DNA of 59,407 bases from Flavobacteriaceae bacterium (GTDB lineage Bacteria > Bacteroidota > Bacteroidia > Flavobacteriales > Flavobacteriaceae): the NCBI GenBank assembly GCA_027080135.1, contig JALWUJ010000053.1, forward strand, positions 1-59,407, written 5' to 3'. Positions within the stretch are counted from its first letter, which is position 1, and every line of letters starts with the position of its first letter. The notes below the pieces were generated by a model. The model worked only from the letters and a program-made list of their open reading frames with translations, was not told where the DNA came from and ran no database searches. A program made the position numbers and the translations under genes. Of the stretch, positions 1-9,143 are shown piece by piece.

Positions 1-1
1 C

Positions 2-745
2 AAAATAGCTGTTTCAATTTTTTTATTTGTAATCTTATTAAGCTGTAAAAACGAAGTTTCAATTGCCCTAACTTCTGAAAATTTTTCTGAAGAATATAAA
101 GGAACTTGCCAAGAAGAAAATTGTGCAAAAGTTACTATCGACTTTGTAAAAATAAATGGAGTAAAAGAAGTTGCCGATAAAATTAACTTCACGATTGGAA
201 GTGCAATGATTTATTTTTTAAATACAGATACTCAAAAAGATATTAAAGTTGCCACCGTTGCCGAAGCTGCAAATCTTTTTATTAATGGATACGAAAACGA
301 CAAAAAACAATTTCCAGATTTAGGTCCTTATGAAGCAGAATTATCGGTGAGTACTTCTTTAATTTCTTCTAAAATTATTTCAATAAAAACTCAATTTTAC
401 AACTATACAGGAGGAGCACACGGAAACACTCAGCTTGGTTTTTTAAATTTTGATCCTATTACAGGTAACGTAAAAACTCTTAATTCTTTAATTAAAAACA
501 AAAAAGAATTTACCGATTTTGTAGAAACTATTTTTAGAGAAAAATACCATATATCAAAAGACGAAAGCATTAATTCTACAGGGTTTTGGTTTGATAAAGA
601 AAAATTTCGCTTGTCAGAAATTATAGGATTTTCAGAAAATAAAGTCATTATTATTTACAATCAATACGATATTGCAAGTTATGCCGATGGTCCCATTGAG
701 ATTGAAATTCCGATGGAGAAAGCCAAACCTTATTTAGCTTTTTAA
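2..745 (+). CDS. DUF3298/RsiV-like lipoprotein, 5' truncated by window edge
   Basis: ORF 206..745 extends in frame to the window start; upstream reads KIAVSIFLFVILLSCKNEV (lipobox-like); motif FYNYTGGAHGNT typical of DUF3298/DUF4163. Confidence 0.75.
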   Translation, partial: KIAVSIFLFVILLSCKNEVSIALTSENFSEEYKGTCQEENCAKVTIDFVKINGVKEVADKINFTIGSAMIYFLNTDTQKDIKVATVAEAANLFINGYENDKKQFPDLGPYEAELSVSTSLISSKIISIKTQFYNYTGGAHGNTQLGFLNFDPITGNVKTLNSLIKNKKEFTDFVETIFREKYHISKDESINSTGFWFDKEKFRLSEIIGFSENKVIIIYNQYDIASYADGPIEIEIPMEKAKPYLAF

Positions 746-1197
746 AGATTTTTCTTCATAGCTAAAATATAACCCAAGTGAATTCCTTCGTGAAAATTGT
801 TAAATTCTAAGGCTTCCTCTATGGTAGATAAAACCGATTTCGTGGATACTGTATATTCTGTAAAGGTTTTAAACAATCCCGCTTTATAATCTTTTTGGGT
901 TTGCTCAAGAGTAGTGAATAACTGACTTTTTAATAATTCAACATCTTCTTTTGTTGCGTTTACTTCAGCTTTGCTTCCTTTTCTAAAAGCTTCTATTTCT
1001 TCTTTTGAAATTAAAGCTGGTAATCCAGATAAAGTATAAGTAAGCAATTGTTGTGTAATCACCACGTGTTTTATGTTCCAAAAAATAGTGTTATTAAACC
1101 CTTCAGGCTTTTTGTTTAGTTGTTCTAAAGGGAAAGTTTCAAGAAAGGTTTTATAAATTGCTCGTGTTTTTAATGTAATATCGAAAGTGTAATCCAT
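742..1197 (-). CDS. DinB-like damage-inducible family protein
   Basis: ORF; likely start MDYTFDITLKTR; DinB-like helices with NTIFWNIKHVVITQQLLTY and HEGIHLGYI. Confidence 0.6.
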   Translation of the reverse strand: MDYTFDITLKTRAIYKTFLETFPLEQLNKKPEGFNNTIFWNIKHVVITQQLLTYTLSGLPALISKEEIEAFRKGSKAEVNATKEDVELLKSQLFTTLEQTQKDYKAGLFKTFTEYTVSTKSVLSTIEEALEFNNFHEGIHLGYILAMKKNL

Positions 1198-1289
1198 CTT
1201 TTTAATTTTGAAATAAAAGTAATGTATTTCAATCTGAAATTGATTAATTTGTAAAAACAATTTAAGATTCTTTCTTGCACAATTTTACT

Positions 1290-1640
1290 ATGAAAAAAAT
1301 ATTCTACCTCTCCACTTGCGATACAAACAAACGAATTTTAAAAGAACTCAACCTTTCTTCAGAATTTGAAAAACAAGACATTAAAAAAAATCTTATTTCT
1401 GAAAGTGAATTAGAAGAAATGTACCAGTTTACAAGGTCTTATGAAGCATTGATTAACAAAAGAGCTAAACTTTATTCGGAACGAGGACTGAAAAACAAAA
1501 CCCTTCAGGAAGAAGATTATAAATTATTATTACTCGAGCATTACACTTTTTTAAAACGTCCAGTACTCATAAATGAGGATGAAATTTTTGTAGGAAACAG
1601 CAAAAGTGTAATCGCTTTGGCAAAACAATCACTCAAATAA
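1290..1640 (+). CDS. ArsC/Spx-like protein
   Basis: MKKIFYLSTCDTNKRILKELN... FLKRPVLINEDEIFVGNSK resembles arsenate reductase-like fold. Confidence 0.6.
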   Translation: MKKIFYLSTCDTNKRILKELNLSSEFEKQDIKKNLISESELEEMYQFTRSYEALINKRAKLYSERGLKNKTLQEEDYKLLLLEHYTFLKRPVLINEDEIFVGNSKSVIALAKQSLK

Positions 1641-1679
1641 ATAATTATCGTTATTTTTGATTGGACTTTAAACCCGTTT

Positions 1680-2690
1680 ATGAATAAAATTTTATTCTTA
1701 CTTATTTTTTTAATTGGCTTTGTAGGAATTGCTCAAAAAGATTCTTTGAGACTTAAAAACAACGATATTATTGTCGGTGAATTAAAATCGATGGTAAACG
1801 GTATTATTACTATGAAAACTTCTTATAGTGATAAAGATTTTAAAATTGAATACATCAATGTAAAGGAAATGTATTTAGACCAAACTTTCTTAATAAATTT
1901 GGTAAGTAAAAACCATTATTTAGGAAAAGTAAAATCGGTTTCTCCCGGAATTGTCGAAATAAATGTGCCTAACAGCATTACCTTCGAAACAAAAATTGAA
2001 AACATTGTCCAATTAAAAGCAATCGACACTAAATTTTGGAGCCGATTTAAAGGGTACATAGACCTTGGTTTCAATTTAACAAAAGCGAATAATTTTAATC
2101 AGTTTTCTGTAGGAAGTGGATTGACTTACGAAAGCGAAATTTGGAATTTTAGGGTTGCATACAGCTCTTTAATTACCAATCAGGACAATGTAGATGAAAT
2201 AAAAAGGGTTGAATGGAACATTAATGCTGAACGGTTTGTTGTAAAGGAATGGTTTGCGATTGTTGATGTTTCATTCCTTTCAAACACAGAACAAGCACTA
2301 AAAGGTAGGGTAAGTACCCTTGGTGGTTTTGGAAAATATGTTATTCGAACAAACAGATTATTTCTTGGTGCTCGAATTGGGGTAAATTATAATATCGAAA
2401 CCTATTTTGACGAAACTTTAGATAAAAACTCTACAGAAGCCAATATCGCTGCCAATTTTAATATGTTTGAATTTGGTGATTTTAATCTAACAACAGATTT
2501 TACTGCCTATCCAAGTTTGTCGGAAAGCGGGCGTTTTCGTTTGGATTATAACTTAAAATTAAAATACGATTTACCGTGGGATTTCTATGTAAAAATAGAC
2601 TTTACCGTTAATTACGATAACCAACCTGCGGTAGTAGGTAACGACTTCGATTATATTTTTAATAGTGGTTTTGGATGGGAATTAAAGTAA
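1680..2690 (+). CDS. DUF481 domain outer-membrane protein
   Basis: Signal peptide, N-terminal small beta domain, C-terminal beta-barrel-like repeats. Confidence 0.7.
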   Translation: MNKILFLLIFLIGFVGIAQKDSLRLKNNDIIVGELKSMVNGIITMKTSYSDKDFKIEYINVKEMYLDQTFLINLVSKNHYLGKVKSVSPGIVEINVPNSITFETKIENIVQLKAIDTKFWSRFKGYIDLGFNLTKANNFNQFSVGSGLTYESEIWNFRVAYSSLITNQDNVDEIKRVEWNINAERFVVKEWFAIVDVSFLSNTEQALKGRVSTLGGFGKYVIRTNRLFLGARIGVNYNIETYFDETLDKNSTEANIAANFNMFEFGDFNLTTDFTAYPSLSESGRFRLDYNLKLKYDLPWDFYVKIDFTVNYDNQPAVVGNDFDYIFNSGFGWELK

Positions 2691-2697
2691 TATTTTT

Positions 2698-3588
2698 ATG
2701 AATCCCAGAGCACTCGCCCTTTTAGCAGCAACTACAGCAGCAGCCATTTATGGAGTAAATCACACCATCGCAAAAAACTTAATGCCAACCGTTATTGAAC
2801 CTTTTGGCTTTATTCTTTTACGAATTAGTGGAGCTGTTGTCCTTTTTTGGCTAGTGAGTTTATTTTATCCTTCCGAAAAAATTGAACGTAGCGATTGGAT
2901 GCGGATTCTTGCCTGTGCATTGTTTGGAATGTCTATTAATATGCTTGCCTTTTTTAAAGGCCTTAGCTTGTCAACTCCTATAAACAGTTCGGTTGTTATA
3001 ACCATGGTTCCTGTTTTGCTCTTAATTATGTCGGCTGTTTTTTTAAAAGAAAAAATTACTTGGCGAAAGTCCATCGGAATTGGTCTTGGGTTAATTGGAG
3101 CTTTATTATTAATTTTCTTCGGAATTAAAACACAACATAATGCACCAAATATTCCTCTAGGAAATGTCTTCTTTATCATCAATGCAACTTCCTATTCTAT
3201 CTATCTAATTATTGTAAAACCTTTGGTTGAAAAATACAGTTCGATTACTTTGATGAAATGGTTTTTCTTATTTGCATTTATAATTAATATACCAATCGGT
3301 ATAAAAGAATTTATTGCGGTAGAATGGTCACAACTTCCATTAGATATTATTTGGAAATTGACTTTTGTTGTGGTGGGAACTACCTTTTTTACCTACCTTT
3401 TTAATATTTATGCACTGAAACAATTAAAGCCATCTACCATTGGTTCGTTTATTTATTTACAACCCATTTTAGCAACTACTTTTGCTATTATTATGGGAGC
3501 AGATTCACTGACAATTATTCGCGTGGCAGCTGCTACATTAATATTTACGGGGGTATATCTTTCTACAAGAAAGCCTAAACGGGTTTAG
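2698..3588 (+). CDS. EamA/DMT family transporter
   Basis: About ten TM segments, two EamA-like halves. Confidence 0.85.
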   Translation: MNPRALALLAATTAAAIYGVNHTIAKNLMPTVIEPFGFILLRISGAVVLFWLVSLFYPSEKIERSDWMRILACALFGMSINMLAFFKGLSLSTPINSSVVITMVPVLLLIMSAVFLKEKITWRKSIGIGLGLIGALLLIFFGIKTQHNAPNIPLGNVFFIINATSYSIYLIIVKPLVEKYSSITLMKWFFLFAFIINIPIGIKEFIAVEWSQLPLDIIWKLTFVVVGTTFFTYLFNIYALKQLKPSTIGSFIYLQPILATTFAIIMGADSLTIIRVAAATLIFTGVYLSTRKPKRV

Positions 3589-3589
3589 A

Positions 3590-3672
3590 GTTCCTGCAAG
3601 GTTTATAAAACCTTGTAGGTATAAAACTTTCCGGTAAGGTTTTAATTAACTTTAACAAAGTTCAGAACCTTG
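3590..3672. repeat. Intergenic palindromic repeat (CAAGGTTT-AAAACCTTG type)
   Basis: tgcaaggtttataaaaccttgtagg plus ggtaaggttttaattaac; same motif recurs at 22143-22290. Confidence 0.6.
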
Positions 3673-3682
3673 TCAAAGTTGA

Positions 3683-4156
3683 TTATAGGTCGCTAGGAAA
3701 TTGCTTAAACTTCCGAGTGTCTTCTTTGGTCAAAATTTTAAAATCTTCGGTTTTATCTAAAGAGTTGATTACCAAAAAAAGCGATTCTGGTAAATCACGA
3801 AGTTTTCTAGTGGTTAAGTCTATCCAACCTCCCATCATAATACAACGTGCCATATTTTTTCCTTCAGCATTGTAAAAATTATGCTGAAATTCAAAATACA
3901 TTCCTCCTTCAGACAAACCTTTCAATTCCAACGAAACCCGAATGGGTTCTCCCGGAAATATTTCCTTAAAATAAAACATGTGTTCGTAAAAAACCACTGG
4001 TCCAATATTGTTTTTAACCATTCCTTTTTGGTCAAACCCCTTTTCCATAAAATAGCTAAGGCGAGTATGACTCATATAGTTTATATAACTGCTATTTGCC
4101 AAATGACGATTGGCGTCCAAATCGTTCCAACGGACTTCAAAATTTTTTATATACAT
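3683..4156 (-). CDS. Acyl-CoA thioesterase (4HBT, hot-dog fold)
   Basis: VRWNDLDANRHLANSSYINYMSHTRLSYF motif. Confidence 0.85.
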   Translation of the reverse strand: MYIKNFEVRWNDLDANRHLANSSYINYMSHTRLSYFMEKGFDQKGMVKNNIGPVVFYEHMFYFKEIFPGEPIRVSLELKGLSEGGMYFEFQHNFYNAEGKNMARCIMMGGWIDLTTRKLRDLPESLFLVINSLDKTEDFKILTKEDTRKFKQFPSDL

Positions 4157-4231
4157 TTTAATTTTTTGGCAAATTTAAATTTACTTTTTGAAGAATGCAT
4201 AGTAATTTCTTACTTTGCTAAAAAAATAATT

Positions 4232-5191
4232 ATGCCCCTTATAAAAAGCGATTACAAACCCTCTTATTTTTTTAGAAACGGGCATTTTTCAACGATGTAT
4301 TCGGCCAAAATAAGACCGAATATTTCTTTATTTCAGCAAAGAGAACGCATTCAATTACCCGATGGTGATTTTTTAGATTTGGACTGGACACCCTCAAAAA
4401 ATCCAACAAACAAAGTGGCTATTGTGCTTCACGGATTGGAAGGAAACGCACAACGAACTTACATAAAAGGAGTTTCCAAATTATTATCTGAAAACAATTG
4501 GGACATCGCTGCAATGAATTTTAGAGGTTGTAGTGGCGAAGATAATCTTAGTTATCAATCCTATCATTCAGGAAAAACAGACGACTTGGAAAGTGTAATT
4601 AGCCATATTCTTGAAAAAGATTTGTATGCTGAATTGGTTTTAGTAGGATTTAGTTTAGGAGCCAATTTATTACTGAAATATTTAGGCGAACAAGAAACCC
4701 TTCCTCCCGAAATTAAAAAAGCCGTTGCCATTTCTGTACCTACAAGTTTACGAGGTTCTTTGGAATGTTTAATGCAACCTAACAATTGGTTGTACAGCAA
4801 GATATTTTTATACAATCTTCGGAAAAAATATAAACTTAAAATGAAACGTCACCCTAACAAAATGAACGTTTCCGATTTAAATAAAATTAAAACTTTAAAA
4901 GATTTTGATGATGTTTACACCTCGAAAGCTCACGGATTTAAAGACGCATACGATTACTACGAAAAAAACAGTAGCAATCAATTTCTTCCAAAAATTAAAA
5001 TTCCTGTTTTGATTATCAATGCAAAAAACGATAGTTTTTTAAATAAAGATTGTTATCCTTTTGAAGCTTCAGAAAAATCGAAAAACCTCTTTTTAGAAAC
5101 CCCATTGTATGGTGGTCATGTAGGGTTTCATCAAAGCAATCAAAACTATTATAGTGAAATTCGTACTTTAGATTTTTTAAATCCATCATAA
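4232..5191 (+). CDS. YheT-like alpha/beta hydrolase
   Basis: Start MPLIKSDYKPSYFFRNGHFSTMYSAKIR; VLHGLEGNAQRTYIKG and GFSLGANLLLKYLGE. ORF-track start 3881 lies inside the opposite-strand thioesterase gene. Confidence 0.85.
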   Translation: MPLIKSDYKPSYFFRNGHFSTMYSAKIRPNISLFQQRERIQLPDGDFLDLDWTPSKNPTNKVAIVLHGLEGNAQRTYIKGVSKLLSENNWDIAAMNFRGCSGEDNLSYQSYHSGKTDDLESVISHILEKDLYAELVLVGFSLGANLLLKYLGEQETLPPEIKKAVAISVPTSLRGSLECLMQPNNWLYSKIFLYNLRKKYKLKMKRHPNKMNVSDLNKIKTLKDFDDVYTSKAHGFKDAYDYYEKNSSNQFLPKIKIPVLIINAKNDSFLNKDCYPFEASEKSKNLFLETPLYGGHVGFHQSNQNYYSEIRTLDFLNPS

Positions 5192-5544
5192 TGGAAGCTC
5201 AAGATCAATTATTTTTAGCCTTTGGATATTGCATTTTTATGCTTTTGGTATCTTTTATTTTTATGAAATTTCCACCTAAAAAAATGAATTATTTTTACGG
5301 TTATCGCACTCGAAGATCTATGGCAAACCAACAGATTTGGAGAGTAGCCAACGAGTATTCGGCTAAACTAATGGTAAAAATTACCTTGATTTCATTTGCA
5401 TTACCTCCTGTGCTTTACTTTCTTTATCCACAACTCAATTTATTAATCACTATAATTATCCATACCGTTATGTTGCTTTCCACCTTATATTTTACCGAAA
5501 AGTTATTGAATAAAGATTTTGACAGGAACGGAAATCCAAAATAA
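5191..5544 (+). CDS. SdpI family membrane protein
   Basis: FYGYRTRRSMANQQIWRVANEYSAKLM motif. Confidence 0.75.
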   Translation: MEAQDQLFLAFGYCIFMLLVSFIFMKFPPKKMNYFYGYRTRRSMANQQIWRVANEYSAKLMVKITLISFALPPVLYFLYPQLNLLITIIIHTVMLLSTLYFTEKLLNKDFDRNGNPK

Positions 5545-5601
5545 TTACTTCTACTACTCCCACAGTATTTTAGTACCTTTGCAGTCTTAAAAAATCAGTT
5601 T

Positions 5602-6459
5602 ATGATTCAGTCCATGACAGGGTACGGCAAATCGGTTTTACAATTGCCCACCAAAAAAATTACGGTTGAAATAAAATCGTTGAACAGCAAAAACCTTGAT
5701 ATCAACACTCGTGTGCCTTCTTCTTACCGTGTAAAGGAATTGGAAATGCGTAAAATAATATCAAAATCCTTAATTCGTGGGAAAGTAGATTTTAATCTTT
5801 TTGTTGAAATTACTGGTGAAGAAACCACTTCCAAAGTCAACAATAGTACTGTAAAACAATATATGAAGCAACTTTCTGAAATTGTAAACACAGATGAAAC
5901 CGAATTGTTAAAAATGGCAATCAGAATGCCAGATACCATGAAAACCGAACGAGAAGAAATTGAAGAAAACGAATTTAAAAGTATTTCTGAAGCAATTTCT
6001 GAAGCCTTAATCGCCATTAACCAATACCGAAGCGATGAAGGAAAAGTATTGGCAAACGATTTTAAAATGCGTTCCAAAAACATTGCCCAATTATTAGAAA
6101 ATATAATCGAAATTGATAGCGATAGAATAGACATTGTAAAAAATAGACTTCGAAAAGCAGTTGAAGATTTAAAAGAAACCGTAGATGAAAACCGTTTTGA
6201 ACAAGAACTCATTTACTACCTCGAAAAATACGACATTACCGAAGAAAAAGTACGTTTACAAAACCATTTAAACTATTTTAATGAAGCCATCAATTCAGAC
6301 GATTCCAACGGAAAAAAACTAGGGTTTATCTGTCAAGAAATCGGTCGAGAAATAAACACCATTGGTTCTAAATCCAACCATGCACCAATGCAACAATTGG
6401 TAGTACAAATGAAAGATGAATTGGAAAAAATTAAAGAACAATCGCTAAACGTTTTATAA
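5602..6459 (+). CDS. yicC: YicC family endoribonuclease-like protein
   Basis: MIQSMTGYGKS N-terminus and C-terminal QEIGREINTIGSKSNHAPMQQLVVQMKDELEKIKEQ. Confidence 0.9.
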   Translation: MIQSMTGYGKSVLQLPTKKITVEIKSLNSKNLDINTRVPSSYRVKELEMRKIISKSLIRGKVDFNLFVEITGEETTSKVNNSTVKQYMKQLSEIVNTDETELLKMAIRMPDTMKTEREEIEENEFKSISEAISEALIAINQYRSDEGKVLANDFKMRSKNIAQLLENIIEIDSDRIDIVKNRLRKAVEDLKETVDENRFEQELIYYLEKYDITEEKVRLQNHLNYFNEAINSDDSNGKKLGFICQEIGREINTIGSKSNHAPMQQLVVQMKDELEKIKEQSLNVL

Positions 6460-7037
6460 TGGCAGGAGGAAAATTAATTGTTTTTTCGGCACCCTCAGGA
6501 AGTGGAAAAACCACCATTGTACAGTATTTATTAAAGCAAGAGGAATTGAATTTAGATTTTTCGGTTTCCTGTACTTCTCGAGAACCTAGAGGCGAAGAAA
6601 TTCACGGAACCGATTATTATTTTATTAGTTTAAAGGAATTTAAACAACATATAAAAAACCACGATTTTCTTGAATGGGAAGAGGTTTATCGCGATAATTT
6701 CTACGGAACTTTAAACTCAGAAATCGAACGGATTTGGGCAAAAGGAAAAAACATAATTTTCGACATTGATGTGGTGGGCGGACTCCGAATTAAAAAGAAA
6801 TACCCTAAAGAAACTTTGGCTGTTTTTGTAAAACCACCCAGTGTAGATGAACTTAAAATACGATTGAAAAAACGCAAAACCGAAAGTGAAGAAAAAATAA
6901 ATATGCGTATTGCAAAAGCATCTGTAGAACTTGCCACAGCACCACAATTTGATTTTGTCATCGAAAATAAAGTGCTGGAAACTGCACTAAAAGAATCTAA
7001 AGATTTGGTGTTAAAATTCATTAAAAAAGATGCCTAA
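6459..7037 (+). CDS. gmk: Guanylate kinase
   Basis: GKLIVFSAPSGSGKTTIV P-loop; SCTSREPRGEE. Confidence 0.95.
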   Translation: MAGGKLIVFSAPSGSGKTTIVQYLLKQEELNLDFSVSCTSREPRGEEIHGTDYYFISLKEFKQHIKNHDFLEWEEVYRDNFYGTLNSEIERIWAKGKNIIFDIDVVGGLRIKKKYPKETLAVFVKPPSVDELKIRLKKRKTESEEKINMRIAKASVELATAPQFDFVIENKVLETALKESKDLVLKFIKKDA

Positions 7038-7638
7038 AAAAGTTGGTTTGTTTTTCGGAACTTTTAATCCCATTCACGTGGGACATTTAATTATTGCCAA
7101 CCATTTAGCAGAACATTCCGATTTAGCAGAAGTTTGGCTAGTGGTTACTCCTCACAATCCGCATAAAAAAAAGAAAACTCTTTTAGACGATATTCATCGT
7201 TTGGCAATGGTAAGAATTGCCATAGAGGATTATCCAAAACTAAAGGCAAGTAATATAGAATTTGGTTTACCCCAACCTAATTATACCGTAAAAACCTTAG
7301 CTGTTTTAGAAGAAAAATATCCTGAATTAGAGTTCTGTTTAATTATGGGCGAAGACAATTTAAAAAGCCTTCATAAATGGAAAAATTTTGAGGTGATCTT
7401 GAAGCGACATGCTATTTATGTGTATCCGAGGGTTACACCTCCATCATCAACAGTTATTAATACGGAAGCTTCCCCTTTTGAAGGGGGATTGAGAGGGATG
7501 TTTACAAAAATAAACGCCCCAATCATTGAAATATCTTCCACTTTTATTAGAAAAAATATTGCTTCAGGAAATGAGATTCGTCCAATGTTACCTAATAACG
7601 TTTGGGAATATTTAGATGAGATGAATTTTTATAAATAG
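7030..7638 (+). CDS. nadD: Nicotinate-nucleotide adenylyltransferase
   Basis: GLFFGTFNPIHVGHLIIA and ISSTFIRKNIASGNEIRPMLPNNVWEYLDEMNFY. Confidence 0.93.
   Translation: MPKKVGLFFGTFNPIHVGHLIIANHLAEHSDLAEVWLVVTPHNPHKKKKTLLDDIHRLAMVRIAIEDYPKLKASNIEFGLPQPNYTVKTLAVLEEKYPELEFCLIMGEDNLKSLHKWKNFEVILKRHAIYVYPRVTPPSSTVINTEASPFEGGLRGMFTKINAPIIEISSTFIRKNIASGNEIRPMLPNNVWEYLDEMNFYK
7429..7503 (+). repeat. In-frame repeat-like insert within nadD (approximate bounds)
   Basis: Encodes VTPPSSTVINTEASPFEGGLRGM, not expected in NadD; ccttttgaagggggattgagaggg resembles an interspersed Bacteroidetes repeat. Confidence 0.55.
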
Positions 7639-7654
7639 TTAACCCACTTTAATT

Positions 7655-9028
7655 TTACTCCTTTATTACTTTCTTAACCAATACACCTTGTCTAGTTTTA
7701 ATGTGGATTAAATATATACCCGTTTTTAATTTAGATAAGTTAATTTGGTGATTTAAAACTTGTGCAGTATGCCACACTTTTTTACCAACCATATCGTAAA
7801 TACTTATAGTTTGTATGGGAAGGTTGCTGTTATGTAACGTAACCATACCCCTTGTTGGGTTAGGGGCAAGTATAATATTTTGTAAACTATTTTCTTCTAC
7901 TCCCAAATAGGTCTGGTTTTTATACCAAGCTACCGTATAATCTGCTATAGATGCTGTTACTACATCTAAATAACCATCGCCATCAAAATCTGCCACATCT
8001 ACACTTTTTGATAAATATTGGTCTAAAGCTATTATTTGTTGCTCTCCAAAATTACCAAAACCATTATTTTTTTGCCAAGCAATTTTACTATCTGCACCCG
8101 AAACATAGACCATATCTTTATTCCCATCATTATCTATATCTGCACTAATAACTTGATATGGTGCATCTACATTGGTGGTTATTATTTGTTTGGTGCCAAA
8201 AGTTCCTAAACCATCAGTATTCTCAAACCAGGCTATGGTATCTCCTCCAAACTCAACAGTTATAATATCATTATCATTATCTCCATCTAAATCATCTGCT
8301 ATTACCCATTGTGTGCCAGCATTATTAACTGCAATAACTTGCTCGGTTCCAAAATCTCCTAAACCATCTAAGTTTTTATGCCATGCAGGTTGATTGTTTA
8401 TACTAGAGGAATCCGATACTAAATCTAAATGACCATCATCATCAAGATCTGATAAAAACAAAGATCTTGGTGTTGTTGCTATTGTTGTTATTGTTTGGCT
8501 AAGAATATAGTTTCCTAATCCGTCAATGTTATTATACCATGTTATTTTATTGTCCAAGCTTGAAGGACATGCAAGATCTAAATCCCCATCATTATCTATA
8601 TCTCCAGCAATTAACATTTTTGGTTGATCTAAGGAAGTGTCTATTATTATTTTATCACTAAAAGTACCTTGCCCATCTAAATTTTTAAACCAAACTACTA
8701 AATCATCAAATAAAGCTGTGGTGATAATGTCTAAATCTCCATCATTATCTATATCTGCCGTAGCTGCAAATCTGTATTCATTTTCTAACTCTGTAATTAC
8801 TTGTTTAGCACCAAAATTACCCAAACCGTCTAGATTTTTATACCACTCTAATGATTGATTACCTATAGAAGCTACTATAATATCCATAAACCCATCACCG
8901 TTAAGATCTGCTGCGTGAACATACCTTGCACCAATGGCGTTGGTAGTTACTATGTTTGAATCACCAAATTGAGCAATGCAATTTGTTGTAAAAAATAAGC
9001 TTAGATAAAAAATTAAAGTAAGTTTCAT
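7655..9028 (-). CDS. FG-GAP/VCBS repeat protein with T9SS type A sorting domain
   Basis: Repeated ADIDNDGDLDI units; C-terminus NPTRGMVTLHNSNLPIQTISIYDMVGKKV...GIYLIHIKTRQGVLVKKVIKE; signal peptide MKLTLIFYLSLFFTTNCIAQ. Confidence 0.88.
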   Translation of the reverse strand: MKLTLIFYLSLFFTTNCIAQFGDSNIVTTNAIGARYVHAADLNGDGFMDIIVASIGNQSLEWYKNLDGLGNFGAKQVITELENEYRFAATADIDNDGDLDIITTALFDDLVVWFKNLDGQGTFSDKIIIDTSLDQPKMLIAGDIDNDGDLDLACPSSLDNKITWYNNIDGLGNYILSQTITTIATTPRSLFLSDLDDDGHLDLVSDSSSINNQPAWHKNLDGLGDFGTEQVIAVNNAGTQWVIADDLDGDNDNDIITVEFGGDTIAWFENTDGLGTFGTKQIITTNVDAPYQVISADIDNDGNKDMVYVSGADSKIAWQKNNGFGNFGEQQIIALDQYLSKSVDVADFDGDGYLDVVTASIADYTVAWYKNQTYLGVEENSLQNIILAPNPTRGMVTLHNSNLPIQTISIYDMVGKKVWHTAQVLNHQINLSKLKTGIYLIHIKTRQGVLVKKVIKE

Positions 9029-9096
9029 TTTGCTCTTTGTTATGTATTGCATACTATTGGCTAGTATTCTTTTTTTAGATTAATAGCAAATAGTTA

Positions 9097-9132
9097 TTTA
9101 ACCATAGCTAAAGCTAGTTAACTATGGTTAAA
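9097..9132. repeat. Inverted repeat between secreted genes (possible terminator)
   Basis: tttaaccatag / ctatggttaaa, perfect 11-bp arms. Confidence 0.55.
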
Positions 9133-9143
9133 TATACAAATTA

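Noticed and set aside
3881-4231. N-terminal extension of the alpha/beta hydrolase in the ORF track
   Set aside because: It lies antisense within the thioesterase gene; ATG at 4232 gives a normal YheT-like start.
5724-6212. 162-aa antisense ORF over yicC
   Set aside because: Ser/Phe/Leu-rich, no domain, fully within a well-supported gene.
8172-8858. Plus-strand ORFs over the VCBS gene
   Set aside because: Mirror images of the repeated FG-GAP coding sequence.
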